Below are positions 1 through 13,800 of a stretch of DNA of 64,000 nt, piece after piece (position 1 is the first letter of the stretch; each line of letters begins with the position of its first letter). The translations under genes were made by a program, and so were the position numbers. This DNA comes from Beroe forskalii. Its lineage: Eukaryota; Ctenophora; Nuda; Beroida; Beroidae. The notes under the pieces are model-generated. The model was not told the DNA's origin and ran no database searches. It worked only from the letters and a program-made list of their open reading frames with translations. Location of the stretch: NCBI GenBank assembly GCA_011033025.1, contig WFMF01000221.1:124001-188000 (forward strand). The letters are read 5' to 3'.

Positions 1-3000
1 TCGCAGTGAGAGTGTAATTTTTTGCTCGGGAAATCTTTAGTAATCCTTCTTATGCCTGATCCGTCTGTCAAACCAACTGGATAGCAATTCTAGAATGGGC
101 CACATTTCGCTTCTGAATCGTAATATTATAGACTAAATAGATATTGGTATCCGTAATGCTGGAATGGAAATCAACTTGAGTACCTATATAGTTCCTTCAT
201 AACGAAGTGGTTTCTGCTGTTGTATGTAATCATCTGGCTTAAATGTCGCATCCGGTAGATTATTTGGAATACCAATCCTCCAATCAAAGTGGTTCAATAT
301 GACGCCATTCTAAGCAGACACCTCTTTAAGCTGTCACCAGTTAACTCCGACGCCGGTATTCTACTCCGTCTAGTGAAACCAGAACATGAAATGATCTCAC
401 TCGACCATCATTTCACACTGACTTTAACGTTGAACCAACTTGACGCCAAATTGTCAAATTAGATACCAGTTCCCTCTGACAATCTGACATTCTTTCACTC
501 TAACAAATTCACAACCAGGCAAATTTACTGACCACTTCTGAATTAAAGATTCCATCTTCAGGATCTTCATGTAAATGTTAATTTAATGTGGTGTTTTGTC
601 ATATGTTTAAATTTACTATGTACATTTTGTTCTTTCACTCTGACATCGGCACTCAGAACCAGTTCATTCTGATGCATGAGTTTATTAAATCACCATGGTT
701 TAATTTGACCCCAACTTACTCTAGCAGTTCTGATAGCAGTTGGCACAGAAAATTTTCTATTATATGGCGAACAGCACTGTGCTTTGACACCATTTCATCC
801 TCGTTGACAACGCCTGATCCTGAGCATTAGAAATTAAATATTAATTCAACATATTGTTGGGGCAGCAGCTATTTGTACCGATCACGTTACACTCACACAT
901 AGTATACTGTGATACGTGACGATAACAACTCTATCCACTTACTGTCGATCAATATACTTTGGAAATTCATGAACTGTACAACGGTACAGGGTGGTTAACA
1001 GGTTTTGTACACTGTATCTTGTAGTATAGGCCGTTGTTGCTGTCGAGTTGATGACGGAAAGTCAGGTTTAACAGATCTGATCAACCGATGATTTTCTCGG
1101 ATTTTCTTCAAGTTAGTATCGGCAGTAACTTATCCGCGTTAGGTCTGATGTATATCTCTAATCAGACATTATTTAGTCGGACATAACATTGGCATTGGAA
1201 GCTCTGGTGTCACAATTAGTCCGCCTAAGTGAAGTCCAGCCATTTTACAATTTTACATCCGCCCATTTATAATTCCTTTGCGAATTTTGGGTGCACTACA
1301 CTCATTGACTGAGATATTCAGGCTTTCAGAGTATATCTACGTTGGTAATAGCTAACTTATTAACTTATTAAATTTGAAATAATCGTGCTATTGACTTAAT
1401 TCCTCAGTATATTTCTTGCATTAAAATATGAAACAATCATGATCAAAAACGTGGAAGATTATCGAATTTAAGAAGATATGTGCTGATTGCCGAACGATCA
1501 TTTTCTCCGAAATTTGTCAAAATCGTTCGAAGTTTGAATTTCGTTTAAGCACCTATCATTACTGCCCACAATTGTATCTGCCCATTCCCCATATATCGTC
1601 CGAATGAAAGTGAATACTGATTAGTGTTTAGTGATTTTGACAAATAATTGGAAATGCTGTGATCGTGATAGTATACCCTGGATATCTGAAAATCCTTAGA
1701 AAATCTTTCTACATTCTTCCCTACATTTGAATTGCTTCAACGTTGCGAAACATTTCCCCGATAATTAGAATGTCTCCAATGCGAAAACTGTTGAGAACTT
1801 TCAATAACCACAATTTAAATTGGTATTTTATTGGTATTTAGGATTGCTATAAAATGCGGCTTAACAATATGACTTGCATAATAAATTGCTTGATAAATAG
1901 GTGATTTTCGCATATCTGCCTGTCTACCAGGTTCTATTCCCAAAAAGGTTCGAAAAGGATTCAAATAGAGATCAAAGAAGTACGAAGGGCACTTGCTGTT
2001 GTTGTTATACTGCTTTCCACAGGACCAGGAAGTAGCTAGCGCAGCAACAACAGTGTCTCCTGTTGATTTACACCGATTGAGATGTCCTACCTTCTGACTT
2101 ATACAATTCTTACGCTGGATTCTAGTCCTAAATATTCACATATGTACAAAGTCTAGTTATTACGTTACAATGTTTATAATGTTTCTCACTCTTGGTATTT
2201 TAGAACTCAGCTGACCTTTGGGAAGCTAACTAACTAACAGTTTTGCAACCATCAGTTATAACATCTGTAGTCTCTTGGGTTAACGTTTGTCAATCGTCTG
2301 ATGACATGTATCCCTTTTTCGGTAAAATCATGCTAAATGCCGGAGCTGATGGCACCTGCCGCCCAGAAAGTAATCTATTAGCCTTGTCATTCTCTTACTA
2401 ATGTCATGATCGAGTAGTGAGCTTTTATCCAAAATATTATAAAATGAGCATTAAAAACAACGCCCACCTTTCACCATCATGCGTGGTTGTGACATTATGA
2501 TATATACTTTTTCATTTCATTGATGTACTTCAACTTGCTCTTTTAGCGGTTATATTATGAACCTGCTAACAATGGATATGTCTTGATTATAACTGCTTAT
2601 ATAGATATATCTTTAACTTATTTCCCATACTTCCACCCCCTCGATTATTGTCTTAAGTTCTCTGGGCGTGGTTCCCACAGAAAATAATAATTATACGGTT
2701 GTGTAACATGGTGCTGACAGGTATAATTTTATATAAAAAGCAAGAAAAGTACAAAAATGAATAGAATTTGAAGTTCAAGAAGTTCATAATATTTCAAGTT
2801 CATAATATGTCCTCGTGTGGGAAATGCATAATCTTCGACAGATAGAGGAGATGGTACTTCTACGTAAGAAAATTTCATTGAACTTGAATCAAATTTTTGA
2901 ATCCCTTAATAAAATTATAAAATCCCTTATCATATAATTCACTTTTCGTAGAACTTCTAATGAACTTACTTTGTTCAATAAAACTATTGTTATTGACTAA

Positions 3001-3756
3001 TCATGATTTAGTTGACGTAAGAAACTTCATACATCACTTAAAGCTACGCTTCATTTCTGCGTCCGGTTAATTTTTCACCAAATATGTTGATTGTTGGTTT
3101 TTCGTAGTATGAAGCTATTTCAATATTTAAGCTGAACATTGGATATAGACGATGCTTGAAAACTCAGTTTCGCAGGTCTTTAAATCTATCATTTTCTACA
3201 TTGAAATTGCTAGCTATGAAGAAAAAATACTCACAATTATTATCAAATTGATACTGGAAGTACGAGTACTTTCAGCCTCTGTGCAAAAGCACGGAGCTAC
3301 TTTAATAGTTTAATTCAGGAGGTGCCCTCAGTCCTTGTTTATATCTACCTAGATATTATTATCTGTACGTATAATTGAGATATATACACAATATCCAGTG
3401 GGTACCCTCATTCCCTGGCATTCATATCCACCGAGATATTCTTATCTGTACGTACTACTAACCACAGTACAGAATTGCTGCACCCTGATCAGTCCATGTC
3501 TTCATACAGGGTGTTTCAAGACAAATACTAGGGCGTTCGGAAATGATTGTCACTACAGGCATAAAATGACAAATATGACCAAAAATATCAAAATTTCAAC
3601 ATAGTCGAGTACTGGGGTCTCAACCAGACTGAATTGCAAATTTTCAGTGTTAACGAAGATTTTTGAGTGGGTCATCTAGCCTATTTTTTGATTGTTTTCA
3701 GGTGCTCCGCTGTATGGCGAATTCTTCTTCTTCTAGACCATGTTTTTATGGCCCGA
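1..3756. other. No gene seen, AT-rich unique sequence
   Basis: Only short open frames (80 codons or less), none with recognisable protein character. I noticed no tandem array or inverted element. Confidence 0.6.
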
Positions 3757-3856
3757 NNNNNNNNNNNNNNNNNNNNNNNNNNNNNNNNNNNNNNNNNNNN
3801 NNNNNNNNNNNNNNNNNNNNNNNNNNNNNNNNNNNNNNNNNNNNNNNNNNNNNNNN
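3757..3856. other. Assembly gap of exactly 100 N
   Basis: A run of 100 N, the conventional length for a gap of unknown size. Nothing can be said about the missing sequence. Open frames crossing it are artefacts. Confidence 1.
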
Positions 3857-5750
3857 CTTCAAAACTATTTTTGAAAAAAATTTAATCCTTTTCCCCCCGG
3901 AAAAATTTTAGAAACATATATTCTAAGTACCCCCGGGCCGGGGTACTGGGTTTCTTATTTTTTTGAATTTGAAAAATTTTAATTAATTGGGTTCCTTCCA
4001 AACTAAAAAAATTTCCCCATGACACATGGGGAATAGGAAAAAGTACGGCCTGCTCTTTTTAGACTAATGAAAAAAAGGTTTTTGAGGTCAGTAACGTAAC
4101 GGGGGGTGTGTACACTCAAAATTTCCCCGAAATGATCCCCTTTTCGTGGGGATCCCCCTTTTCATCTGAAAAAGGCTGGAAAATTTGGGGCTCCGATAGT
4201 ATGATTAACAAAAGGTATTTCAAGAAACAGAATTTTATAATTAAAAAAGAAAAGGGTAATTGTAGTCGATGACGCCTGCAAAAATTTTAAAAAAGTATAA
4301 GTCGGGGACCAACGGAGAAAAAGTTTGTTCATCTTATAAAATTTTTGAAGCAATTATCATCTTTTTAAAAATTTAATTTAGTTGATTGAAAAAAAATGAA
4401 AAAAGAGCAAAATTTTGGGGCGTGGTAATTAGTCCAAAAGCAAACTTAAAAATAATTTTTTTGATATTTATTTTTTCCCCATAAATTTAAAATTTCCATG
4501 GTGTTTTTTTCTTAAATTAGCAAAAATTTTTTTAAAATGTTCGTCCAAAAAAACGATCATATTCAAATTTTTAAACAGTTTTTATAATTTTATAACGAAC
4601 ATTAAAAAGTTTAAAACTAGTTTCAAAATTTAATATTCCCCCCAGGGCTGAATAGGTTCATTTTATTTTGAGATAAAAACTGACCTTTCCTAAAACTTGG
4701 ATGATTTCAAAAAATTTTTTAAATTCTTTTAAAAAAAAATTCATGAAAGTTAAACGCGATGACAGAATGGAATAAATTTCCATCTTTTAATAAATTTAAC
4801 GTTATTTTCCTCTATAATTTCCTGCTTTTTAAAACTCAAACCCCAAATTAGCCCTAGGGGGGGAAAGCTGATGGAACCAAAAAAACTGGGTTAGAACTAA
4901 TTTATGGCTTCCAAATTTATCAAAGTGAGACTCGCATGGGGGGACAAAATCTCATAAGATGGGGTTTTTAAAAACCAAAAAAATTTGGTTTTGATGGGGT
5001 TTTTAGGGTTTTTTTTAAAAACCCCTGATATAATGGAAAAGAACCGACGTTAAACAATTTTTAAATTTAAACATTCAAAACTTTAAAAGTTTTAAAAAGC
5101 CGTTGCGGAGTTTAAAAAAGTTCTTTCCCTTATATCTGGTTTAAATGGGCCCAAACCGGGGAAACAAAAAAAATCCCTTTTGTTTTGGGAAAATATCACC
5201 CCTTTTTTGTTAGATTTGAAATTTGGGCCCAAAACATCAAAAATTCCGTTACCTGCATTTTTGATGACGTCACAATTACGTCTAAAATTAGATTAACTAT
5301 CTGGAGACCCATTCATTAACTGTGGTTGGGACTATGACCAGAGCAACATAATCCAAAGATAAGTTGGTCGTTCTCTCCATAATCATCCTTACCATTTTTG
5401 CTTTTTTTGCGATTTTTTCGTGTCAAAGTGTTTCAAACAAGCACAAATATCAATGATCCCAAGGGCCCAGAACTTTCAACCCCACATCTTTGGAATATCC
5501 TTTCTACGCTAACAGGGCATTTTCCTATCTCAGCTTCATACCGAAAAATTGCGTTGAAAAACGCCTATTTTGGGGAATTGAAATTTAAATTCATGACATT
5601 GTGACGTCATAATGACGTCATAAACATGACATAAGACAATTTTCAAGGGCAATTATCGTAAGTTCTACCTTTCTTCTTTCCAACACTGGGTCGATGGGCC
5701 CTGTATCTTGTGGCACTCGAGATATATCCGTCTAAAGAGGGTACACTTTT
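3857..5750. other. Low-quality sequence right of the gap
   Basis: This stretch is full of homopolymer runs (TTTTTTT, AAAAAAA, CCCC, GGGG) not seen elsewhere at such density. Where it overlaps a repeat that recurs at 24.4-25.3 kb, the differences are largely run-length changes and dropped bases. It looks like unpolished long-read filling. I see no gene in it and would trust no frame here. Confidence 0.6.
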
Positions 5751-5770
5751 CACCTAAAATGTTCTCTATT
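4950..5770 (+). mobile_element. Degraded copy of dispersed repeat family A
   Basis: It matches 24400-25310 in order and orientation. Shared landmarks include AATATCACC, GATGACGTCACAATTACGTC, GACCCATTCATTAAC and TGCGTTGAAAAACGCCTATTTT. The palindromic front end is present but badly eroded. No coding capacity is visible, so it is a non-autonomous element or fragment. Confidence 0.75.
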
Positions 5771-5826
5771 GGTATGTATGTACATATGTATATCTATATA
5801 CCTCTATATATATACCTATGTATATA

Positions 5827-6042
5827 TATATGGTCGTGACCCAATTTAACAAGAACACCTCAATTTCGGCAAAGTTCAAGTTGTAATAACTCATGGCCAT
5901 TTTTAATCCAATCGATCTGAAATTTTGGCAGTTGCACCTTTGGCCTCTAAACATGCGATGTTCAAATTTTAGTGCGATTTCGGCAACGGGAACTTACTCC
6001 AAATTTCAACGTGAAATGGCCAATCCATGAAAACATATAGTT
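5827..6042 (+). repeat. Family B flank, copy 1
   Basis: About 215 bp closely matching 27710-27924, from TATATGGTCGTGACCC to CCATGAAAACATATAG. It contains GCACCTTTGGCCTCTAAACA. In both places it lies immediately before a GC-rich foldback element. Confidence 0.85.
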
Positions 6043-6414
6043 GGGGCTGGCAAGCAAAGTTAAAAAACTCACTTCCGATGTCCGGAAGCTCGTTTACTGT
6101 AAGGATCGCCGTTCAATGCTCGCCCTCGGACCCTTCGGGTCTCGGGCTCTGCGCTCGGGCCTTCGGCCCTCGCACTGTTAGATCCGCCGTCCAATGCTCG
6201 CCCTCGGACCCTTCGGGTCCTCAGGCTCACGGCTCGGCCCGCCCTCGCACTGTTACGACTGCCGTCAATGCTCACCCCTCGGACCCTTCGGGTCCTCCGG
6301 GAAGCTCAGCTCGGGCCTTCGGCCCTCGCACCGTTAGGTTCGCCGTCCAAAGCTCGCCCTCGGGCCCTTCGGGCCCTCGGGCTCGCAAACCGCCGCGGGG
6401 GGCTTGCCAGCCCC
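6043..6414. mobile_element. GC-rich foldback element with GGGGCTGGCAAGC ends, copy 1
   Basis: Terminal inverted repeats GGGGCTGGCAAGC at 6043-6055 and its complement at 6402-6414. The interior is about four units of roughly 85 bp, each rich in self-complementary CCCTCGGGCCCTTCGGG-type words. GC content is far above the flanks. Long open frames on both strands come from the repeat. Confidence 0.8.
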
Positions 6415-6430
6415 CTGATAAAAGGAGGAA

Positions 6431-7866
6431 TATAAAAGATAGGGTTTGTAAATGATCGGGGGTGTAAATTATAGGCATTGTTGTGAACTGGTAATTGATC
6501 ATCAACGAGGTGGGACGAGTTCTGTGACAGAAAAACAGAAAGTCATACAACTGTAACAAAACTTCGTGCCGGTGGTAACATCAAGTTAGCAGGTTATGAC
6601 TTATTAACGAGGCAAATTAAATGGTTTTTAGACAAGCTGATGCCAATGCTAGAAGTTATGGTTTCCCAGGATGTTTAAAGCCTGTAACTTTCTTCGAAGC
6701 GAGAACCATAAATTATTAATGCTAAATTGCCCTGCTACACTTCTTTAGATGCTCTGAAAAGATACAGATATATCTTCATTTTAAGAGCTGTTCACGTTAT
6801 GCCAGATTCGTGGGAGGGCGTGGCACGGCTCTGGTCAAAATGAGAGGGTTAAAATGGATCGTGGTTGCAAATATATGGAACAAAGGATACTGAGAAATTA
6901 ATAATTATTTGATCGACAGCTTCAGGGGTATTATCAGAAACCGGGGAGTATTGAAACGTCAGCTACTCGCAGTGACACCAGTGTCATTGCGAGTTAAAGG
7001 TTAAGAACGGTTCGGCAGATCAATTTGTCAGCATTAAAGGTTGTACGATATTCTCCGAACCATCAGAACATTTCCTAGCAACACTCAACACTCTCACAGT
7101 GGGTGAACACGCAATATACTGCCAGACTAATCAAACGAAGAAGCGAGTTGGGTTTCGGAAATAGACACACACCCACGAAGTTGAAATATTAATATGAAGC
7201 TCGACAATTCAAAAATTCTCATTGTCTCACGAAGCAGCATGCCGTAGTCAGAATGGGAATTTGAAAGAAAGGACCACCTTTGATGAGGGTTCGACATTTA
7301 CGTCTACACTCTTAATAATCTAATAATGGAGCATAGTTGTAATATTCGAACATTTTGTCCGTGACATGATGAATTATAGTCAGCAACAAGTCCAGAAGTT
7401 CCAAGGATGGTTCATATGGCGGCGCTACCAATGTGTTGAAAGTTCACTAAGTGTTCAAGCAAAAGCGAGCAAAGTCACAAATAAAACTCACTGCTAATCG
7501 TCTTACATGAAGTTTCATGGATAGTTCATTCCCATTCTATATTTAATTTGGCAATACTATCATGTAACTATTAGTCTTCTGACAATTGGGTATGAACTAC
7601 CCATGAAACTGAAAGTAAATGTGATTAAATGTTTTATTTGTATCGCGATAATCAAAATAAAATTGAAGGATTATTCACAATCCGAATTATTGTGCAGAAA
7701 AGTAATAAAAAGCACTTGAAGTTATGAGGAGAAGAGACTTGAAAGTTATAAAGAATGGCAAAAATCTTATCTGCTTTCCAAGGCACGAGAAAACACAGAA
7801 ATAACTACGCTAAACGCTCGACATAACAAAGCTGTGTATGTTATGGCCAGGGGTGTAATTGCTTGA
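6431..7866. other. No gene or repeat seen
   Basis: AT-rich intergenic sequence without a credible open frame or clear repeat structure. Confidence 0.55.
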
Positions 7867-7876
7867 TGGTTTATAG

Positions 7877-7968
7877 TTTGGCAAATCACCTCCCCAACCA
7901 CTTTGCGAATTCAGCTCATTAGTTGGGCAAATCACCTCCCCAACCACTTTGCGAATTCAGCTCATTAG
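7877..7968. repeat. Perfect or near-perfect 46-bp tandem duplication
   Basis: Two adjacent copies of TGGCAAATCACCTCCCCAAC... through GAATTCAGCTCATTAG, differing by about two bases at the junction. Recent origin is likely. Confidence 0.95.
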
Positions 7969-8419
7969 CATGGTTAGGTGGAGTTAACACATCCCATTTT
8001 TATTCATCATTCGTCGTAGAATCATAGAATTCATCTGTATAAGTGTATAGGTGAGTGGTGGGTATAATACCCATTAGAAGTCGCTATAACAAAAGAAAGG
8101 GTACACGAGCAAAAACTTGAGGAAGTTCAATGTCATTGCCCTCCTGTTGGCGCCAGTAATAAGGGTGATTTCCTTAACCATTACCTAGTATTCGTGCAAA
8201 TCGAGCAAATGAAATGTGCACCACATCTGAAGTCACCTGCACAACTAAACGCACCACACCTCTGCTGAAAATACGCACATTGCTCTCAGAAACATGACAG
8301 GTTTGTGGTTAACGCGCGCCATTTCAGCAGAAAGCTTTAATCTGGAGCCTGTAAACATAACAACAAGAGAAGCTCTCTTTAATATTTCTCACACTTGACA
8401 AAGACTATTGCGGAAGACT

Positions 8420-8485
8420 AGCGTCAAATAGTGCCACTTCCAGTCAAATAGAGGCACTTCTAGTCAAATGGTGCCACTTCTAGTT
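8420..8485. repeat. Three copies of a 24-bp motif
   Basis: Three degenerate copies of AGTCAAATRGTGCCACTTCT in a row, followed by a fourth partial (GTGTGGCACT). Confidence 0.75.
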
Positions 8486-9667
8486 CTGTGTGGCACTGCA
8501 GGTCGAGTCTCAACTCGACAACTAAAAGGTAATGTGCCCATTTAAAAGGGCCTGTTAATCGCTAATTGTTTTTCAACCGGTTGAAATTGAGAGGTTCATT
8601 CAAATGCAATGAAGCATTTATCGTCCGGCGAAGTGTATGCATTGAAGTGGAATAGGATTGCAAATCATTCTTAAACTTCTAAAACACAATGACAAAATTA
8701 AATATTCTCGACTTCGAATAAAAGTTCATGGAGGAGTGGTGTTAGAGCGAACTATTTTTATAAATTCAAAATTATTTATACCAGAGTGGAGCTCCATCCA
8801 TGTTAAACAGAGACAAAATCAAAGCATATCAATGTGAACTTGTGTCTTGAACCAAAATGACTTTGACATTCATTATTCAATAAAACAATACACATGTCAC
8901 ATTCTTTGATTGTCTCGAGCGGGTTGTAGCACATGGTAGCATGTGAGATTTATTCATGGGAAGTGGCAGTTTATTAAATGATCATCTAAGACGTACACCC
9001 CGGTTCCCAACTTGGGCTAGTCATGTTGGTTTTGATCAGTGACCCCTCCTACATACATAATGCGATTATTAACGAGCGAGAGTTGTTATTGATAAATGAA
9101 ATTCGTCACACGAGGGCACGAGGCGTCAGCCGAGTTTGGCAATTGTCGAAGGAACACGATAGTTAATTTTGTATAATAAACCGTCGTAATTCAGCTAATA
9201 TTTAATGGGCAAATTTAGCAAAATTTTCTGATGGGCTGACAATATGACGCCAATAATAATCTCACCAGAATCCACGGTAGAGTGACAATATTAGACCATA
9301 GACCGAAAGATTTCGTGGAAGGCAAGTATTTACATACGGCTGGTATAAGGTTGATCAGTTCAAGCACTGTTCATATAAAATGACCGGCTAAATTTCAATC
9401 AAATTTATGATTTCAACATCCTCAACTTATCACTTTGCCGTCATCTCAATCGCTCATTTGATATGCGTGTGAATCCGGGCAGCTATTGTAGTTTTGCGTC
9501 AAATCTTGCCAGACGTTGTCTGCGCGCGGAGGGGGCCAGGCAGCGCCTGGCAAGTCAAATCAGGGTTTATACAAAGTGTGTTTCTCAATTCAAATCCAGA
9601 ATGCACGCTTATTTAATTTCTGCAATACACGAATTTATAAAGAATGAATTCATCAAGACATCTACTA

Positions 9668-9800
9668 CTTAAACGGGGACAGATCTGCGGGAGATCCAGA
9701 CAGGAACCCCGACACAGGACCTCCCGCTACAGGTGGTCCTAGTCGCCAGGGCTTCTGTGGATGGAATCGAGTCCCGAACCTCCCAAGGCTTCAAGACATC
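9668..9800 (-). repeat. Dispersed short repeat, possibly tRNA-derived SINE, copy 1
   Basis: It matches 10740-10825 (landmarks GATCTGCGGGAGATCCA and CCCGCTACAGGTGGTCC). On the minus strand a loose A-box-like TGGCGACTAGG is followed about 45 bp later by GGGGTTCCTGTC, resembling part of a B box. That is only suggestive of a tRNA-derived SINE. Confidence 0.45.
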
Positions 9801-10279
9801 AATCCGGAAGACTTTCCTTAAACTCCGTACTTGAACACCAATATGATCCCTACCATTCCGCTTAATAAGCTCTGTTACGGAATTTCATCTGGCAGCTGAC
9901 CACTCGAACTTTTTAACTCCCAAAAATTTAATCAAATCAATTTTATGATTTTGGCCATGATTTTATATTTATGCTACCTTGCACTATCTAAACATATGTC
10001 AAACTTGCAATTTGCACCATAAATTGGTCAAAATGATACAAGTCCCGAGCTGATGGGACCGGGAACTCGGAGACAGAATAAGGAAGCCGATCAGAAAGTG
10101 GACAAATCGGAGAAACGTTGCAAAGTTATTATTGATATATAACCAATGTCTTTCGCAATGGGATAAATTTAATTTAAAATGTGACAAGTGACGTTTGGCA
10201 ACGTGAGATTTTGCAGAAGGTTGAGTGTACGTCATGCACCCAGCAAAGATGATAGTATGATAGATTGAGAATAAGGTAT

Positions 10280-10360
10280 CCACAGTAGCCCTGGCAACAG
10301 GGACCTCCCAGCGGGAGGTCCCGTGCTGGATCTCTTGTAGATGCATCCCCCGTTTAGTAG
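10280..10360 (+). repeat. Same short repeat, inverted partial copy
   Basis: Contains CCCTGGCAACAGGGACC, GCGGGAGGTCCCGTGCTGGA and CCCCCGTTTAGTAGTAG, collinear with the reverse complement of 9668-9770. The hairpin ACCTCCCAGCGGGAGGT is present. Confidence 0.5.
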
Positions 10361-10739
10361 TAGCCCTCTGCCAAAGCGTAGACCTCATAGAGCTACACAT
10401 CGGTTTAGAATATAACATACAGCAACAGGATTCCTGGAATGCACGAGGGGAAGCCGAGTGCTATGGGCATATGGTTCGCCGAGTGTAATAACTGAAATAA
10501 CTGAATTTTCAGGAATCCTATTCATATACTAAAATTGCAAAATGAAAATTATTGCATGAGTTATTTTGTATTGCAGAGTGCTATCGTGGGGCCCCTACGG
10601 AGTTCCTGAAGATGATTCATAACGAGGGATTATTAGCATAAAACTATTATTAAAGTTGTGTTTCTAAACTGTCAGTTGAATATCTGGAACATTGCTTAAA
10701 TTCTTAATGTTATTATTATCATTATGCTTAGTTATTAGA

Positions 10740-10860
10740 AATAAACGGGAACGGATCTGCGAGAGATCCACACAAAACCCCTCCACAGGATCTTCCCGCT
10801 ACAGGTGGTCCCAGTCACCACCTCCCCAGAAGACCAGTATGTTGGGAGCACACTGGGATT
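10740..10860 (-). repeat. Same short repeat, copy 3
   Basis: Starts AAACGGGAACGGATCTGCGA and continues to GGTGGTCCCAGTCACC. It shares the order and strand of the copy at 9668. Confidence 0.55.
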
Positions 10861-10869
10861 GCTAGGCTC

Positions 10870-13800
10870 ATTTATATCTTAGGGTTCAATACAAAATAAG
10901 CAACTTCATCCAATTTCATTATCAAAAGTGACAATAATTCTAGGTGACCGAAAGAGATTTTGATAATATGAATTTAACACATCAGTGATAATGATACATT
11001 GAACTTTAGAACAACACAATGGTGCAATCAAGTCATCGAATAACGTATGCCTACCCAATATTGAAATATGCTCAAGTATGATTTGAGGGCAACTGCAGCA
11101 TTTAAATTAATTGCTACCCACTAACAGTGATTGCAATTGGTTCGTCAACCTGACAAAATTGGCAGCTTATCCAAACACAGTCGATCCAGCTCAAACTAAT
11201 ATATATAAAATCATACTTCACCTGACTTAGTAAACAACAAACGTTAGAACGTTTTTATATTTCCAGGCTTCAAGTTACACATAGTTTAACCTTACAAACT
11301 ACAACACTATAAAATATAAATTTGAGGACTTTGAATCTTCCCGATCGCTTCGTCACATGATAATATGCGATAGTGTCACCCAGTGGCTTTAGCAAAAAGT
11401 AATTAGGAGCCTAAAATAACGAAGTGTCAATTTCCTCGCGTTCCGTCATAAAAAATCCAATTTAAGTATAGATTGCGACTAACGACTGCAGAGTGCAGGC
11501 GTTGTTATAGTATAACTGCTAACCCCCATGTCGGGCTTCTGTCTCATTGCCACCATCGTGCTTGCTTGACCATCTCTCTACCTCAAACCGTTCAAGAGTT
11601 ATGGCACTTAATTGCCATTCATACTGTCATACGATTCTAAACCGTCTATGTTATGACTGACTTACTGTCTAACAAGCGCAGCATCATTCATCAATGTTCG
11701 AACACATTATACAGTAACAGAACTGAATTTCAGGCAGTGTCTCTAGGTTCGGTACGATCGCGCGTCTCAGCTGCGGCAAATTTCGGGCGATTTTCCGCGC
11801 TTTACAACACACAGCACTGATTCCCATCCAAAACACTTTTTACAATTCTATCCATGTCGAGAGCAGAGCGTAATGTTCTGACTCTGCCATGTAATCGTAG
11901 CCGTACTGAACCTGCCAAAAGTTCAGCGCTGTAGCAACCGTCAACCAAATGCAAATTTTCTAAAAATCATAACTCAGGTCAGAACCAAAGTTTTTTCATT
12001 CCATCTAGCTTTTTTGAAGCTAGGATTCTCCTCTATCATTTCTTATCGAAAAGTCCATGGACACCCACCGGTAACCTGCCCACATGAATTAACCAATTAT
12101 TGGTCATATTGACATTTCAATTTCCGGCCTGATGCGTAAATTGATTTAAGGCATTAAGACTTTGAAACTTTGAGGTTTATGGGAAACAATAATTATGGAA
12201 AAAACAAGAATAAAATGGAGATGCAATATCCACACTTATAAAAGCATAAAAATGAAAGGAATGCTAGTTACACGATGAGAAGGACAAAAGAAATGGTAGC
12301 ACGGCAAGCACAATTAAACACACATAAAAACACAATTAATCACATATGATTAAAACACACATGGATACACATAATAATTCGCATAAAAAGCTTCCAAGCC
12401 CACATGATAACTAATTATACGCGTTCAGAACCAATCCTTTGTCTACTGAGAAATTATCAATCAAAATTAATGAAAATGGAACAGTAACTGAAATAAAACG
12501 AGGGTAATTGGAAAGTTTCATATAATAGAAAATGAAAGGAACGGTCGTTTTCGAAAACTAAAACTCTATGATGACGTATATTTTATACTAGTGAAGTAAT
12601 TTAGACCCTTATTTTGTTTAATTTCCATGATTAACCGGATCGTTGTGGACTGTGAAGGGCAGGGCAGGGAGAAGTGAGCTTCCAGCACACTGGACCATGC
12701 ACCATGAATAATCCAATAGAACGGCAGCTTCATATTCATGAGCTCAGACCTGGATGTTACCCTCCAATACCAAGACTTTTGAAGTTATATTGTTATATAT
12801 AGACTGCAATAGATATATATTGAATAGGCTGAATCGAGTGAGTTCATTATCAAAGGTCAAAATGAGGAAAAGATGACGGAAGCAGATAAAGTCATGGGCT
12901 GCTCAACTTACGCGTCATCTAGACGTTCAAGTTCAACAGTCCTTATACTCTTATATTTCATTATTTCGAGCGAGGGCAGCACCCTGCAATAAACTAATAA
13001 AGTTATCAATACGATATATCACCATATTATGGTGATGAGTCACACCGTAAGAAATGGGTGGTCACGCACTAAGGGGTAACAGAACGGTATAGTGTATACC
13101 CAGCGGTATACCCAACGTTATACCCAATCTCGGGAATACCAACCTAATATTGATCTGGGTACTTCAGACGATGGTATTCCAGTCACGATGCCCAAAATTC
13201 ACCGCAAATTGCGAGACGCAAAACAGAAACGTGCCCGAAAATGGGCGGGTTGAAGTCATAGATTAGAGACCCTACATGAAGGTTGTCAAGAAGATTCGTG
13301 AATCAAGGTGATTGAAGTATTACTATGATGGTTTAAGCTTTAAGCTACAATCTGAGAAACTTTGCTCAATTCTATCAGCAGATTATCAGCTCATGATTAT
13401 ATTACAGTAGGTTTATTATCAAAGTGATGAATTATGATCAACTTTTCAAATTAATTACTGCATTTCGTATCATTTCTTTACCATAGAACTACCGAATACA
13501 GCAGGTAGAAATACTTGCAGGTAGAAAAACCACCATAACAAAGCCCAGCAGGAAAGTCTACTAGCAGGGAGTATCAAAGCATACAATATTCTGATAGGAA
13601 CACTGATAGCCTATAGATGTGTCTTCTGTCGTTATCACTCAATATAAGAATCTATAATATAGTATCTGCTTGAAAAGAAAATAAAATCGAGATCGAGCGA
13701 CAAAGCACAAAGAATACGATTTAATAATCTTTTGTTAAAATATTTAACTGAACATCCATGCAAGACAAAACGACTTAAAATGCATGCTTACAGAAGGCAA

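Noticed and set aside
6027-6559. Overlapping open frames on both strands (142, 68 and 95 codons)
   Set aside because: They lie in the GC-rich foldback element. Both strands are open because of its self-complementary units.
9999-10418. 139-codon minus-strand frame
   Set aside because: It overlaps a copy of the dispersed short repeat and shows no domain or composition typical of a protein.
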